Below, piece by piece: positions 21,367-32,342 of a DNA stretch of 64,000 nt; positions within the stretch are counted from its first letter, which is position 1, and each line of letters starts with the position of its first letter. Source of the stretch: Trichococcus flocculiformis (GTDB taxonomy: Bacteria; Bacillota; Bacilli; Lactobacillales; Aerococcaceae); NCBI RefSeq assembly GCF_900113645.1, contig NZ_FOQC01000002.1, positions 103,420 through 167,419 on the forward strand, read 5' to 3'. The translations under genes were made by a program, and so were the position numbers. The notes beneath the pieces were generated by a model. The model was not told the origin of the DNA. It searched no databases and was given only the letters and a program-made list of their open reading frames with translations.

Positions 21367-24300
21367 CCGTTTCAGCTACGCAAGCTTTGATGAAAGCATT
21401 CAAATGATTCAGCCATTGGCGGTTCGGTAATTTCCCAATAACCACACTGACAACCAATTTGGCATTATTCAGATTAATCTGCGCCTTCAATGGTATGTTG
21501 CTGAGGGCTTCAAACACTGCAGGCCCCTGCAAGCGGACAGTCGCTTCTTGAGAAAAGGTGATGACGACCGTTTCGCCTTGGCGCTTGATTGTTTCGATTT
21601 GACTCTTTTCTGCGTAATTTTTTATCAGACCAACCTCCAACAAATCGGAAACCTCTTGCGGATAATCACCGAAGCGGTCAATCAGATCTGCATCGATTTC
21701 ATCATGATCGGCGACACTTTCGATACGCTGGATCCGTTTGTAGAAGTCGATTTTCTGCCGTTCATCCTCTATATAATCGGCTGGTATATAAGCATCTATA
21801 CTCAAATCAATTTCGACGATCGAACGCTTCGATTTCGCTTTCAATCCACGTTTGGCCGCAACTGCTTCTCCCAGCATCTCCGAGTAGAGGTCGAATCCAA
21901 CCGAGTCGATGAAGCCGTGCTGTTGCGCACCCAATAGGTTCCCAGCTCCACGAATCGACAAGTCACGCATAGCAATCTTGAAGCCCGCGCCCAGTTCCGT
22001 GAATTCTTTGATCGCCTGCAGTCTTTTTTCACTGACTTCAGTCAGTATCTTGTTCGGCTGATACATCAGATAGGCATAGGCAATCCGATTTGTCCTACCG
22101 ACACGTCCGCGCAATTGATACAGTTGCGACAAGCCCATCCGATCGGCATTTTCGATGAAGAGCGTATTGACATTCGGGATGTCTACACCTGTTTCTATAA
22201 TGGTTGTGGTGACCAGCACATCGTAGCGGCCTTCGATGAAATCCATGATGACATTTTCGAGTTGGACTTCCGTCATCTGGCCATGCGCCACTGCGACACG
22301 GACATCGGGGACGAGTTCGCGGATCTCCTGGGCTTTCTTCTCGATGGTTTCCACCCGATTGTAGAGGTAGAAAGCCTGACCTCCGCGGGCCAACTCTCTT
22401 TCGATCGCATCCCGGACGGCTCCGTTATTCTGTTCCATCACATATGTCTGAACCGGATAGCGGTTTGCCGGCGGCGTTTCGATGACGGAGAGATCTCTGA
22501 CCCCTAGCATCGACATATGCAGAGTACGCGGAATCGGTGTTGCCGTCAACGTCAATACATCCACAGAAGCTTTCAGTTGTTTCAAGCGCTCTTTATGTTT
22601 CACACCAAATCGTTGTTCTTCGTCGACCACCAATAATCCCAAATCAGCGAAAACAACGTCCTTCGATAAGATCCGGTGCGTGCCGATAACGATATCAACT
22701 GTTCCTTTCCGGATGCCGGCAAGTGTTTCATCTTGCTGTTTCTTCGTGCGGAAGCGGCTCAATAAACCGATTTCAAATGGGTACTCTTCAAATCGTTGGG
22801 TCAACGATTCATAGTGCTGTTGCGCCAAAATGGTCGTAGGGACAAGGAAAGCAGCTTGTTTTCCTTCCTGCACTGCCTTAAAGATGGCCCGCATCGCAAC
22901 TTCCGTTTTTCCGTAACCTACATCACCGACAAGCAAGCGATCCATCGGCTTGATGCTCTCCATGTCCGCCTTGATTTCAGCAGTACTACGCAGTTGGTCA
23001 TCCGTTTCGGTGTAAGGGAAGGCGTTCTCGAATTCGAGTTGCTCCGGCGTATCCGGTTGATAGGCGTACCCTTTTTCTGATTCGCGATTGGCGTACAGTT
23101 CGATCAATTCATCAGCGATATCTTCGATTTTCGAAGCAACTTTCTTTTTCGTTTTCGCCCATTCCGTCCCACCCAATTTGTGCATTTTGGGCGTTTTGGC
23201 ATCGGAGGAGACATATTTTTGGATCAAATGGATTTGCGTCACAGGAATGAATAATTTGGCTCCCTCCTGGTATGCGATCGACATGTAGTCTTGGTGGACA
23301 CCTCCAACTTCAATCGTTTCCATGCCCGTGTAGAGTCCTATCCCGTGATTTACGTGAACGACATAATCACCGGGATTCAGTTCCGTGTAACTCTTCAGTC
23401 TCTCGGCATTCGTCATTTTTTGGCGATGCGGCTGTTTCTTAGTGACTTTATTGAAAAGTTCCTTTTCAGTGACGAATACCACTTTTTCCTGCGGCAATTC
23501 GAATCCGTTCGCCATTCCGCCGACCAGGATATTCACCTTATTCTCGATAAACGGATCGTTGCCTTTGATGTAGCTATGGACGCCGAAATCCGCGAATATC
23601 CGCTGCACCTTTTCAGCGCGTTCGAAAGACGGGACCATGACAAAAACCGTCATATGCTGCTTAAGCCAACGTTCCATTTCCAGCTTGACTTGCGGCATCT
23701 GACTGAAGAAGTTGTTCAGCGTTCGGTATTGGAAAGGATAGACTCCGTGGAAGCGCATATTTCCGAAGCCCCTATGGAACAGTGCGTAATAGATGCGATG
23801 CTGTTTGGATTTTTTGATCACCTCGCGGATATCCGCGCTGAAATCCTGTGAAGGCAAGCATACGCCTTCCGACACTTTGGACATTTTCCATTCCGATGAT
23901 TCGCTTTCTATTGTCCTTTCAACCTCAAGTATGCGGCTGTAATCGTCCACGATCAGCAGCGCATCTTCGGAGATATAGTCCAAAATCGTAGGCTGTTCCG
24001 GATAGACTAAGCTTGTGTAGAGCTGCGGATCCTTAGACAGTTCGCCACGTTTCATATTATCCGTCAGTTCGGAGAATACACGAGTCATACTTTCTTTGAT
24101 TTCTTGATTCTTGATACCTTTGATGGCCTTCTCAGCCTTTTTCTCTACCGCACTGGCCTGCTTGACTATCTCCGCTTTCGTGAAAATTGTGTCCTGCGCC
24201 GGCAAAATTCGGACAGTTTCGATAGAGTCGACGGATTTTTGGGTGTAGGCATCGAAATAACGCAATGTGTCGATTTCGGTATCGAACAGTTCCATTCGCA

Positions 24301-24871
24301 AGGGGTTCTCTTCGTTCAGGGCATAGATGTCGATGATGCCTCCGCGAATGCTGAACTCACCTGGGCTGGCAACCATCCGTTCTCGTGAATATCCCATTGC
24401 AACCAATTTCTCAGGCAAGCTGTCCATATCCAACTCCATGCCAACGGAAAAATCTAGACAATGCGTTTCCCAGATTGAAGCTGGAGAGAGGATTTTTTTG
24501 AATCCGGCAGCTGGGATCACAACGATCCCTTTTTTGCCGCTATTCAGAAAACCCAACGTTTCAACCCGTTGACTGCGGTATTCGGGTGATGAAAACGCCA
24601 GTTCCGCCGCAACCGATTCCTCAACCGGGAAGATATACAAAGGAACCTCCGGCGCCATTTGACTAATGTCTTCGTACACTTGGGTCGCTTGGAGCAAATT
24701 CGGGGTCAAGACAACAATCGTCTTCTGCAATTCTTCGAACAGGATATTCGTCAGCAGATTGCGGCCTGATCCGGAAAGCCCTGCTACCAACAGTGGTAGT
24801 TCTGAATTGATTTCAGACAATAACGTCTGTATATTTACTGTTTCCTTTAAATATTTTTCTATATCTTTCAT
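21347..24871 (-). CDS. mfd: Transcription-repair coupling factor
   Basis: The 1174-residue DNA translocase removes RNA polymerase stalled at lesions and recruits UvrA. It shows the UvrB-homology part at the N-terminus, the RNA-polymerase-interacting domain (LNPGDYVVHVNHGIGLYTG), a RecG-like helicase with Walker A GDVGYGKTEVA, DEEQRFG and TATPIPRTL, and the C-terminal TRCF domain. An ATG at 24886 lies upstream of the Shine-Dalgarno; the ATG at 24871 follows AGGAG by 7 nt and is preferred. It lies just after pth, as in Bacillus. Confidence 0.97.
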   Translation of the reverse strand: MKDIEKYLKETVNIQTLLSEINSELPLLVAGLSGSGRNLLTNILFEELQKTIVVLTPNLLQATQVYEDISQMAPEVPLYIFPVEESVAAELAFSSPEYRSQRVETLGFLNSGKKGIVVIPAAGFKKILSPASIWETHCLDFSVGMELDMDSLPEKLVAMGYSRERMVASPGEFSIRGGIIDIYALNEENPLRMELFDTEIDTLRYFDAYTQKSVDSIETVRILPAQDTIFTKAEIVKQASAVEKKAEKAIKGIKNQEIKESMTRVFSELTDNMKRGELSKDPQLYTSLVYPEQPTILDYISEDALLIVDDYSRILEVERTIESESSEWKMSKVSEGVCLPSQDFSADIREVIKKSKQHRIYYALFHRGFGNMRFHGVYPFQYRTLNNFFSQMPQVKLEMERWLKQHMTVFVMVPSFERAEKVQRIFADFGVHSYIKGNDPFIENKVNILVGGMANGFELPQEKVVFVTEKELFNKVTKKQPHRQKMTNAERLKSYTELNPGDYVVHVNHGIGLYTGMETIEVGGVHQDYMSIAYQEGAKLFIPVTQIHLIQKYVSSDAKTPKMHKLGGTEWAKTKKKVASKIEDIADELIELYANRESEKGYAYQPDTPEQLEFENAFPYTETDDQLRSTAEIKADMESIKPMDRLLVGDVGYGKTEVAMRAIFKAVQEGKQAAFLVPTTILAQQHYESLTQRFEEYPFEIGLLSRFRTKKQQDETLAGIRKGTVDIVIGTHRILSKDVVFADLGLLVVDEEQRFGVKHKERLKQLKASVDVLTLTATPIPRTLHMSMLGVRDLSVIETPPANRYPVQTYVMEQNNGAVRDAIERELARGGQAFYLYNRVETIEKKAQEIRELVPDVRVAVAHGQMTEVQLENVIMDFIEGRYDVLVTTTIIETGVDIPNVNTLFIENADRMGLSQLYQLRGRVGRTNRIAYAYLMYQPNKILTEVSEKRLQAIKEFTELGAGFKIAMRDLSIRGAGNLLGAQQHGFIDSVGFDLYSEMLGEAVAAKRGLKAKSKRSIVEIDLSIDAYIPADYIEDERQKIDFYKRIQRIESVADHDEIDADLIDRFGDYPQEVSDLLEVGLIKNYAEKSQIETIKRQGETVVITFSQEATVRLQGPAVFEALSNIPLKAQINLNNAKLVVSVVIGKLPNRQWLNHLNAFIKACVAETDGTDGK

Positions 24872-24985
24872 TGATATTCTCCTCATTAATCATATGTTCT
24901 GCAGAAGAAAAGGTTATCGCTTTCATCTCGATTCATTATTGCAGATTGTACAGCAGACACAAAAGAGGTCCAGCTAAAGCTGAAC

Positions 24986-25555
24986 CTAACCTCTTTTATT
25001 GAATTGATTCATTGTTTCCAAAAAATTGTTCCCTTTGATGAAGTGGTCGATTGCATCCACACTTTCTTTTACGGAGTGCAACATTTCGGCGTGTTCATCT
25101 TTCGGAAAAGGACTCAAAACGTGCTGAACGACCGTCATATTGTGTTGAGGTCTTCCGACCCCGATGCGGATTCGGTTGAAATCCTGAGTACCTAGGTGCT
25201 GGATCAAGCTTTTGATGCCATTATGCCCGCCAGCTCCACCTTTTTGTCGAAGCCTTATTTTCCCTACAGGCATATCCATATCATCGTATACGACAACCAG
25301 ATCTTCGATTGCAATGTTGTAGTAGTCCATCAATGGTCTCACCGCTCTTCCCGAATCATTCATGAATGTCAGCGGCTTGACGAATAAAACTTTTTCACCG
25401 TCTACGGTGGTCTCTATGTATAACGCTTCAAATTTATTTTTATTGTATTTCTCTTTATTCTGAAAGGCCCACTCGTCTAAAGTAATAAAGCCGACATTAT
25501 GCTTCGTATCGGTATACTTAGGACCTGGGTTCCCCAATCCAACGATCATTTTCAT
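24986..25555 (-). CDS. pth: Peptidyl-tRNA hydrolase
   Basis: The 189-residue enzyme frees tRNA from prematurely released peptidyl-tRNA. Catalytic residues are visible: the Asn of VGLGNPGPKY, the His of TKHNVGF, and Asp in YDDMDMPVGKIRLR, with the GGAGGHNGIKS loop. GGGGA precedes the ATG. mfd follows after 114 bp. A possible extended -10 promoter lies at 25669-25677. Confidence 0.97.
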   Translation of the reverse strand: MKMIVGLGNPGPKYTDTKHNVGFITLDEWAFQNKEKYNKNKFEALYIETTVDGEKVLFVKPLTFMNDSGRAVRPLMDYYNIAIEDLVVVYDDMDMPVGKIRLRQKGGAGGHNGIKSLIQHLGTQDFNRIRIGVGRPQHNMTVVQHVLSPFPKDEHAEMLHSVKESVDAIDHFIKGNNFLETMNQFNKRG

Positions 25556-25668
25556 TTATATTCCCCTATTTTTCCAGTTGTTGTTCACTCCGTCTGGGAA
25601 CAAGTACCTTCTTCCCTTTACGCCAAAAAAGGCCGCACGAATTTCCTCCGCACAGTTTACATGCACTT

Positions 25669-25677
25669 AGTATACCA
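25669..25677 (-). promoter_or_regulatory. Possible extended -10 promoter of pth
   Basis: On the minus strand TGG-TATACT forms an extended -10 box 114 bp upstream of pth. The hexamer 17 bp upstream (TTACGA) is a poor -35. Confidence 0.4.
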
Positions 25678-25890
25678 TACTCCTCGCATATTCGTAAGAA
25701 ATCGGATTGGCATGGGCAAAAAATATTATGAATGTTGTGAACAAACTCGCAAACCCCCATTGTAAATAGAAGTGTTTTATTTTATAATATATTTATATAT
25801 CATTTCACAGGTTGTTCACTTTCTATCACTGTCGCGCAATCATCGTTGGTTCTGAAAATCTTTGCCGATCGGGATAGGCCCAAAGAGTAA

Positions 25891-26922
<1,032 letters not shown>

Positions 26923-26936
26923 TCGTTTCCAATCCA

Positions 26937-26980
26937 AAACACCCGCCCTCCTATAGGAGAATGCGGGTGTTTATTTGTTT
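26937..26980 (+). terminator. Intrinsic terminator of ldh
   Basis: AAACACCCGC (26937-26946) pairs with GCGGGTGTTT (26963-26972); the loop contains a second stem CTCC-TATA-GGAG. A T-rich run follows. Confidence 0.85.
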
Positions 26981-27041
26981 TTTGTGGTTTTCGGTGATGT
27001 GGGGTTTGATTTTTGGGGTTGGGGGCTGTTAAGGGGATCGG

Positions 27042-27125
27042 AAACATGGATTCTTTTTAGTTATTCATCTTTTCGCCCTGGTTTGGGCTCGAAAACATGG
27101 ATTCTTTTTAGTTATTCATCTTTTC
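27042..27125. repeat. Two identical 33-bp direct repeats
   Basis: The 33-bp sequence beginning AAACATGGATTC and ending ATTCATCTTTTC is present at 27042-27074 and, unchanged, at 27093-27125, an 51-bp period. The 18 bp between the copies contain GCCCTGGTTTGGGC, a small inverted repeat. It lies in the non-coding gap between the ldh and prs terminators (26981-27202), where no gene is seen. Confidence 0.85.
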
Positions 27126-27202
27126 CAGCACCACTATCTACACCTGCCTACGCCTGCTCTCTCCACATAACTCCTAACCAACGGACAACCGCACCTTCAA
27201 AC

Positions 27203-27232
27203 AAAAAAGCCCTCCCAAGGGAGGACTTTTTT
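27203..27232 (-). terminator. Intrinsic terminator of prs
   Basis: AAAAAAG-CCCTCC-CAA-GGGAGG-ACTTTTTT, 15 bp after the prs stop codon; runs on both sides could let it work in both directions. Confidence 0.9.
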
Positions 27233-27246
27233 CAACAATCGCATTC

Positions 27247-28227
27247 TTAGTCGATGATTACAAATTTTTCTTGGAACAATGGGCTTACTGAGCGGTTTTC
27301 GTGGATACGTTTGATTGCTTCAGCGATTAATTGTGACACAGAAACCATTACGATCTTATCGCTGACTTTTTCAGCAGGGATATTGATCGAATCAGTAACA
27401 ATCAATTCTTTGATTACGGAGTTGTTGATGCGGTCCATGGCTGGACCTGACAATACAGCATGTGTGCAGCAAGCATAGACATCCAACGCGCCTGCATCCT
27501 GCAGTGCTTGGGCTGCCAATGTGATTGTACCTGCAGTATCGATCATGTCGTCAATCAGGATACATTTTTTGCCTTCGACATTACCGATGATATTCATGAC
27601 TTCAGCAACGTTCGCTTTCGGCCTTCTCTTGTCGATGATGGCGATCGGAGCTTTGATGAATTCAGCCAGTTTGCGGGCTCTGGTCACGCCACCATGATCA
27701 GGCGAAACAACGACTACATCATCATGCAAAACTTCATGGTCCAAGAAGTAGCTTGCCAATAGCGGAGCTCCCAACAAATGATCGACAGGAATATCGAAGA
27801 AACCTTGGATTTGAGGAGCATGCATATCTAGGGTCAACAATCTGTCAGCGCCAGCATTGGTGATCATGTTCGCCACTAATTTCGCTGTGATCGGCTCACG
27901 TGATTGCGCTTTGCGATCTTGGCGTGCATAACCATAATAAGGCAACACGATATTGATCGTTTTGGCACTCGCGCGCTTCAAAGCATCGATCATGATCAAA
28001 AGTTCCATCAGGTGGTCGTTTACCGGAGAACTTGTCGATTGGATGACGTAAACGTGGCAACCGCGGATACTTTCATCGATGTTGATCTTAATTTCACCGT
28101 CGCTGAATTGAGATGAAGAAAGGGTTCCTAACTCGACACCAACATCAGCCGCAATTTTCTCAGCCAAAGGGCGATTTGAACTTAAGGAAAAAATCTTAAG
28201 TTTTGGATCTTTGTAATGTTCTGTCAT
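27247..28227 (-). CDS. prs: Ribose-phosphate pyrophosphokinase
   Basis: The 326-residue enzyme makes PRPP from ribose 5-phosphate and ATP, feeding purine, pyrimidine, His and Trp synthesis. The PRPP-binding motif is [16 protein letters not shown] and the ATP flexible loop is around [19 protein letters not shown]. The open frame extends 14 codons upstream, but GGAGG lies 7 nt before the ATG at 28227. It lies 96 bp after glmU, the usual glmU-prs pair. Confidence 0.97.
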   Translation of the reverse strand: MTEHYKDPKLKIFSLSSNRPLAEKIAADVGVELGTLSSSQFSDGEIKINIDESIRGCHVYVIQSTSSPVNDHLMELLIMIDALKRASAKTINIVLPYYGYARQDRKAQSREPITAKLVANMITNAGADRLLTLDMHAPQIQGFFDIPVDHLLGAPLLASYFLDHEVLHDDVVVVSPDHGGVTRARKLAEFIKAPIAIIDKRRPKANVAEVMNIIGNVEGKKCILIDDMIDTAGTITLAAQALQDAGALDVYACCTHAVLSGPAMDRINNSVIKELIVTDSINIPAEKVSDKIVMVSVSQLIAEAIKRIHENRSVSPLFQEKFVIID

Positions 28228-28323
28228 GATAATCCTCCGTTGATCTTTTGTTTTTACCAAATTTAACACATGTTGATATTATAATTTCAAAATTATTCTA
28301 CCATACATACATAAGGTTTTGTT

Positions 28324-29700
28324 TTATTTTTTGGCTGGCGGCAATTTTTCCCAGTAGCCTGGCTTGTTCTCCTGGCGGCTGCGGGCAATGCCCATCGCGC
28401 CTTCAGGCACATCTTTCGTGATGGTCGAGCCTGCAGCAAGGAATGTATTGGCTTCAACAGTGACTGGCGCCACAATATTCACGTTGCAGCCGATGAATGT
28501 ATTGTCACCGATGCTGGAACGGTGTTTGTTTTTTCCGTCATAGTTCACGAAGACAGTGCCGCAACCGACGTTGATGTTTTTACCGAGATCAGCATCTCCC
28601 ACATAAGTCAAATGTCCAACTTTTGTGTCTTCGTTCAAAATCGCATTCTTCACTTCCACAAAATTTCCGATGTGGACGCGTTTTCCAATGTGGCTGTTCG
28701 GTCGCAAGTGGCTGAATGGACCGATGTTGCTGTCCGATTCCATCACGGAGTCTTCCAAGTTTGAACTTCTGACTTGTACGCGGTCACCGATTGTTGTGTT
28801 GCTCAGTTCTGAGCCCGATCCGATGAAGCAATCTTCCCCGATGATCGTTTTCCCTTTCAGGAATACATTCGGTTCAATAACTGTGTCGCTTCCGATGACC
28901 ACATCCGACTCGATGTAGGTATTATCCGGATCGATCAAGGTAACGCCGTTGCGCATGTGTTTTTCATTGATGCGTCTCTTCATGTAGACGGAGGCTTCAG
29001 CCAACGCCACACGATCGTTCACTCCCAAAGCTTCGCCCATGTCGCTCATCTGGTAAGCTGTCACGATTTCACCTTGGTTCTTCAGGATTTCGATGACATC
29101 CGGCAAGTAATACTCGCCTTGCGCATTGTTGTTGCCTACTGATTGCAGCGCGGCAAACAAAAACTTGTTATCGAACGCATATGTGCCGGTATTGATTTCT
29201 TGCACGAGCACTTCTTCCGGAGAAGCATCTTTTTGTTCCACAATTTTTTCTACATTATCTGACGCATTTCTGATGATGCGGCCATAGCCGTTCGGATCAG
29301 CAGCATGCGCAGTCAGGATAGTTGCTTTTGCTTTTTTCTCTTCATGGTATTGCAACAAGGATTCCAAAGTTTCAGCCGTCAGGAGCGGTGTATCTCCGCA
29401 GATGACCAACGTAGTGCCTTCTTCGTTCTCCAGCACAGCTTGCGCTTGCAGGACAGCGTGCCCTGTTCCCAATTGTTGCGCCTGCAATACATATTCCGAA
29501 CGATCCCCCAAGCATCCTTTAACAGTATCCGCACCGTGCCCTACAATTGTCACTACCTTTTCAATGCCAGCAGCCTCTACTTGATCCACGACGTGCTCTA
29601 CCATTGGTTTTCCGCAAACTGCATGCAGTACTTTGTAAAGCTTACTTTTCATGCGCGTTCCTTGACCAGCAGCAAGTATGATTGCAAAACGATTAGCCAT
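28324..29700 (-). CDS. glmU: Bifunctional UDP-N-acetylglucosamine pyrophosphorylase/glucosamine-1-phosphate acetyltransferase
   Basis: The 458-residue enzyme makes UDP-GlcNAc for cell-wall synthesis in two steps. The N-terminal uridyltransferase domain has the [18 protein letters not shown] loop. From about residue 250 a left-handed beta-helix of hexapeptide repeats forms the acetyltransferase ([34 protein letters not shown]). The start is the ATG at 29700, 6 nt after GGAG; a TTG two codons upstream is less likely. Confidence 0.97.
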   Translation of the reverse strand: MANRFAIILAAGQGTRMKSKLYKVLHAVCGKPMVEHVVDQVEAAGIEKVVTIVGHGADTVKGCLGDRSEYVLQAQQLGTGHAVLQAQAVLENEEGTTLVICGDTPLLTAETLESLLQYHEEKKAKATILTAHAADPNGYGRIIRNASDNVEKIVEQKDASPEEVLVQEINTGTYAFDNKFLFAALQSVGNNNAQGEYYLPDVIEILKNQGEIVTAYQMSDMGEALGVNDRVALAEASVYMKRRINEKHMRNGVTLIDPDNTYIESDVVIGSDTVIEPNVFLKGKTIIGEDCFIGSGSELSNTTIGDRVQVRSSNLEDSVMESDSNIGPFSHLRPNSHIGKRVHIGNFVEVKNAILNEDTKVGHLTYVGDADLGKNINVGCGTVFVNYDGKNKHRSSIGDNTFIGCNVNIVAPVTVEANTFLAAGSTITKDVPEGAMGIARSRQENKPGYWEKLPPAKK

Positions 29701-29742
29701 AAGCAACTCCTATCTTTTCATTTTATTCCTTCAACTAAATTA

Positions 29743-29771
29743 TCTTAGCGTAAAATCTTGCTTTTTTCAAT
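29743..29771 (-). promoter_or_regulatory. Promoter of glmU-prs
   Basis: On the minus strand TTGAAA (29766-29771), a 17-bp spacer and TAAGAT (29743-29748), 43 bp before the glmU start. Confidence 0.55.
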
Positions 29772-29906
29772 ATGATGCCGTATATAAATACAGACTTCTT
29801 TTCATTTTCTAATGGAAATACGAAGAATGCGTATACATTATTTTTTATTGACCGGTTTTTTGTTTATAATGATGAACAGAAAGATACATTGAAAGGATTG
29901 GTTCCA

Positions 29907-30440
29907 ATGACAAGACCGACTGCATCATTCTGGATACACGAGTTGTTGCTTCAACCGCACGCGGAAGGTGGCTATTTTCGCGAAACCGGCCATTCTCCTG
30001 AACTGATCGTCACCGACGACCGGAGAGAACGCTACCTATACAGTAATATACTTTTTTTGCTGACTGCAGATAACCCATCCCATTTTCACCGTTTGAAGGC
30101 CGATGAGGTCTGGTATTTCCATGAGGGCAGCGCCTTGACGATCCACCTGTTGCATCCCGATGGCCGTTATGAAGCGGTCAGTATGGGGCGCCATCCAGAA
30201 AAAGGTGAACTCTTCCAATTCACAGTTCCGAAAGGGGTCATCTTCGGAAGCAGCGTAGAAGGCTCGTCCGGAGACTATGCTCTTGTGAGCTGTATGGTTT
30301 CCCCAGGATTCGATTATAATGATTTTGAATTATTGACTTATGATGCATTAATCAAAACCTATCCTGATTACGGGAGCATTCTGGAAAAATTAGCCTACAA
30401 AAAAATTCCGGAGACTTCTTTCCGGAAAGATCATGTGTGA
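29907..30440 (+). CDS. Cupin-domain protein (DUF985/Cupin_5)
   Basis: The 177-residue protein is a single cupin. The start HELLLQPHAEGGYFRET, the metal-site-like HFH (PSHFHRLKADEVWYFHEG) and PKGVIFGS are typical of the DUF985/Cupin_5 family. A small-ligand-binding or sugar-isomerase-like role has been suggested for relatives, but no reaction can be assigned here. The frame is open for 45 codons upstream; the ATG at 29907 is chosen because AAAGGA lies 8 nt before it. A TATAAT at 29865-29870 may be its -10 box. It is a lone plus-strand gene between purR and glmU. Confidence 0.85.
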   Translation: MTRPTASFWIHELLLQPHAEGGYFRETGHSPELIVTDDRRERYLYSNILFLLTADNPSHFHRLKADEVWYFHEGSALTIHLLHPDGRYEAVSMGRHPEKGELFQFTVPKGVIFGSSVEGSSGDYALVSCMVSPGFDYNDFELLTYDALIKTYPDYGSILEKLAYKKIPETSFRKDHV

Positions 30441-30489
30441 TTTCTTCCGAAATTTAACTCGGTGAATAGCGCTGTTTTGCCAATCCGCA

Positions 30490-30535
30490 ACAAAGAGCCG
30501 ACCCTTGATGCGTTCAAGGAGCCAGCTCTTTTTTT
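30490..30535 (+). terminator. Intrinsic terminator behind the cupin gene
   Basis: AAAGAGC...CCTTGA-TGCG-TTCAAGG...GCTCTTT with seven T on the plus-strand side, between the convergent cupin and purR genes; it may act on both. Confidence 0.75.
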
Positions 30536-30546
30536 CATAGTTATTT

Positions 30547-31374
30547 TCAATCGGTGCTTGGATCGAAATAATTGCCCAAGCCCACACTGATGGAATGGTC
30601 TTTCAAATCAATATTGTTTACGCGGATAAGCGATGTATAATCGAATACTTCACGTTTGGAATTGTAGCCCGCTTCTGCGAATACGGTTACGCCGACTGTT
30701 TCCGACTCAAATTCAGAAATCATGCTGCGCATACCATTGATGGTGCCTCCACCTTTGAGGAAATCATCGACGATCAGAACTTTGGAACCGCGGGGCAGAC
30801 TGCGTTTGGACAGTTCCATTTTTTCTACTCGATCTGATGAACCTGAGACATAATTGATGCTCACAGTTGAGCCTTCTGTAATTTTCGAATCACGACGAAC
30901 AATGACGAACGGTACATTTAGATACGTAGCGACTGCTTGCGCAATCGGAACCCCTTTGGTGGCGACAGTCATGACAGCATCCACTTTTTTGTCAACATAT
31001 TGAGCCGCGATGACACGTCCGATTTTCTGGAGAATTTCCGGATTGCCCAACATATCAGAAAGATAAACGTATCCTCCCGGTAACAGACGATCTTTACTGT
31101 TCATGATTTCGCACATTTCTTCTATAATTTCGCGGGCATTTTCTTTGTTGATTGTCGGAATATACTTGACGCCTCCTGCTGCACCCGGCAGCGTTTCAAC
31201 AATCCCCGTTCCACGGTCTTCAAATGTTTTTTTGATGATGGATAGATCTTCACTGATGGAAGATTTCGCTGATTCATATCGTTTAGCGAAATAGGTCAAT
31301 GAAATCAACCGATGCGGTCTTTCTAGTAAGTAACGGGTCATATCAACTAACCGTTCACTGCGCTTTATTTTCAC
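30547..31374 (-). CDS. purR: Pur operon repressor PurR
   Basis: The 275-residue regulator of purine genes has an N-terminal winged helix (RSERLVDMTRYLLERPHRLISLTYFAKRY) and a phosphoribosyltransferase-like domain whose PRPP motif VLIVDDFLKGGGTING senses PRPP. The start is GTG at 31374, 9 nt after AGGAG. A TATAAT (31409-31414) stands upstream without a good -35. It occupies the Bacillus ispE-purR position, but a zinc uptake operon is inserted between ispE and purR here. Confidence 0.95.
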   Translation of the reverse strand: MKIKRSERLVDMTRYLLERPHRLISLTYFAKRYESAKSSISEDLSIIKKTFEDRGTGIVETLPGAAGGVKYIPTINKENAREIIEEMCEIMNSKDRLLPGGYVYLSDMLGNPEILQKIGRVIAAQYVDKKVDAVMTVATKGVPIAQAVATYLNVPFVIVRRDSKITEGSTVSINYVSGSSDRVEKMELSKRSLPRGSKVLIVDDFLKGGGTINGMRSMISEFESETVGVTVFAEAGYNSKREVFDYTSLIRVNNIDLKDHSISVGLGNYFDPSTD

Positions 31375-31532
31375 TCCAAATCTCTCCTCATATTGCGTTC
31401 TTTCCTCTATTATATAGTTAATTGCTGAAAAATAAAAGCTTTTAATTGTTTATCGTTCGTTTTTAATCGAATTTTAGCAAAAAAAACAAGAGCAATGTTC
31501 TGCTCTTGTCCATATATCTTATTGTTAAGATT

Positions 31533-32342
31533 CTACTTCTTTTCGACTAGGACCTTGTAGATACTGGTCAAAATGAACATGGCCACGAAAACCAGGGTGA
31601 TTGTGGCTCCCGGAGGCGTCCCGTACTGATAGGATGCGAACAATCCCCCGTACATTCCCGTCAAACCGATGCCTATCCCAAGCAGGATGACCCCGTTGAA
31701 GGTATGCACTAACCTCATCGAGATGGCTGCAGGCAGAATCATGATCGAGGAAACCAACAATGATCCGGTAATCGGCATCACCACGCTGATGGCAACCCCT
31801 GTTATTACAGACACCGACAGAGACATCATGCGGACCGGCAAGCCCGCTGTATGGGCCGTGTCTTCATCAAACGTCAATACGTACAATGGCTTGCGGAAAA
31901 TCAGATACAATAAAACGACTATGATTGCCAAAGCCAACAAGATAAGAATCTGGTCATCATTTATCGTGATGATCGATCCGAACAGGAACTGTTCGACACT
32001 TGCGTTCTGTTTCCCTGACACGAAGCTCATCAACACCAAAGCGACTGCCATCCCCGTAGCCATCAGAATTGCAACCGATATTTCCGAATACCCTTTGAAG
32101 ATGACGCGCAAATATTCGATTCCGATTGCCGCCAAAATAACGATGCCTAAAGTGGTGAGCGTCGGATTGATGTTCAGAAGCATTCCTAAAGCGACTCCCG
32201 CTAAGGATACATGGGATAATGTGTCCGCCATCAGGGACTGCCGTCGTAAAATCAGCAGCAAGCCCAAAACGGGCGCCATGATTGCGATTAATGTTGATGC
32301 TTGGAAGGCTCTTTGCATAAATCCATAGAGAAACATCTCCAA
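31533..32342 (-). CDS. znuB: Zinc ABC transporter permease
   Basis: The 269-residue membrane protein of the ABC-3 family has seven to eight hydrophobic segments and family motifs GLLLILRRQSLMADTLSHVSLAGVA and GSLLVSSIMILPAA. It forms the channel for Zn2+ imported by ZnuA/ZnuC. The start is probably TTG at 32342, 7 nt after GGAGG; an ATG two codons on is too far from that site. It overlaps znuC by about 55 bp, showing coupling. Confidence 0.92.
   Translation of the reverse strand: MEMFLYGFMQRAFQASTLIAIMAPVLGLLLILRRQSLMADTLSHVSLAGVALGMLLNINPTLTTLGIVILAAIGIEYLRVIFKGYSEISVAILMATGMAVALVLMSFVSGKQNASVEQFLFGSIITINDDQILILLALAIIVVLLYLIFRKPLYVLTFDEDTAHTAGLPVRMMSLSVSVITGVAISVVMPITGSLLVSSIMILPAAISMRLVHTFNGVILLGIGIGLTGMYGGLFASYQYGTPPGATITLVFVAMFILTSIYKVLVEKK

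Noticed and set aside
25735-25752. Possible Rex site (TTGTGAACA...CTCGCAA) upstream of ldh
   Set aside because: Only one half-site is good, and it is about 150 bp upstream of the ldh promoter.
25566-25760. Minus-strand frame of 64 codons upstream of pth
   Set aside because: It crosses the likely pth promoter, has no family resemblance and no ribosome-binding site.
31452-31464. PurBox-like CGAAC motif upstream of purR
   Set aside because: 11 of 13 positions match, but the required second inverted box at 16-17 bp is absent.
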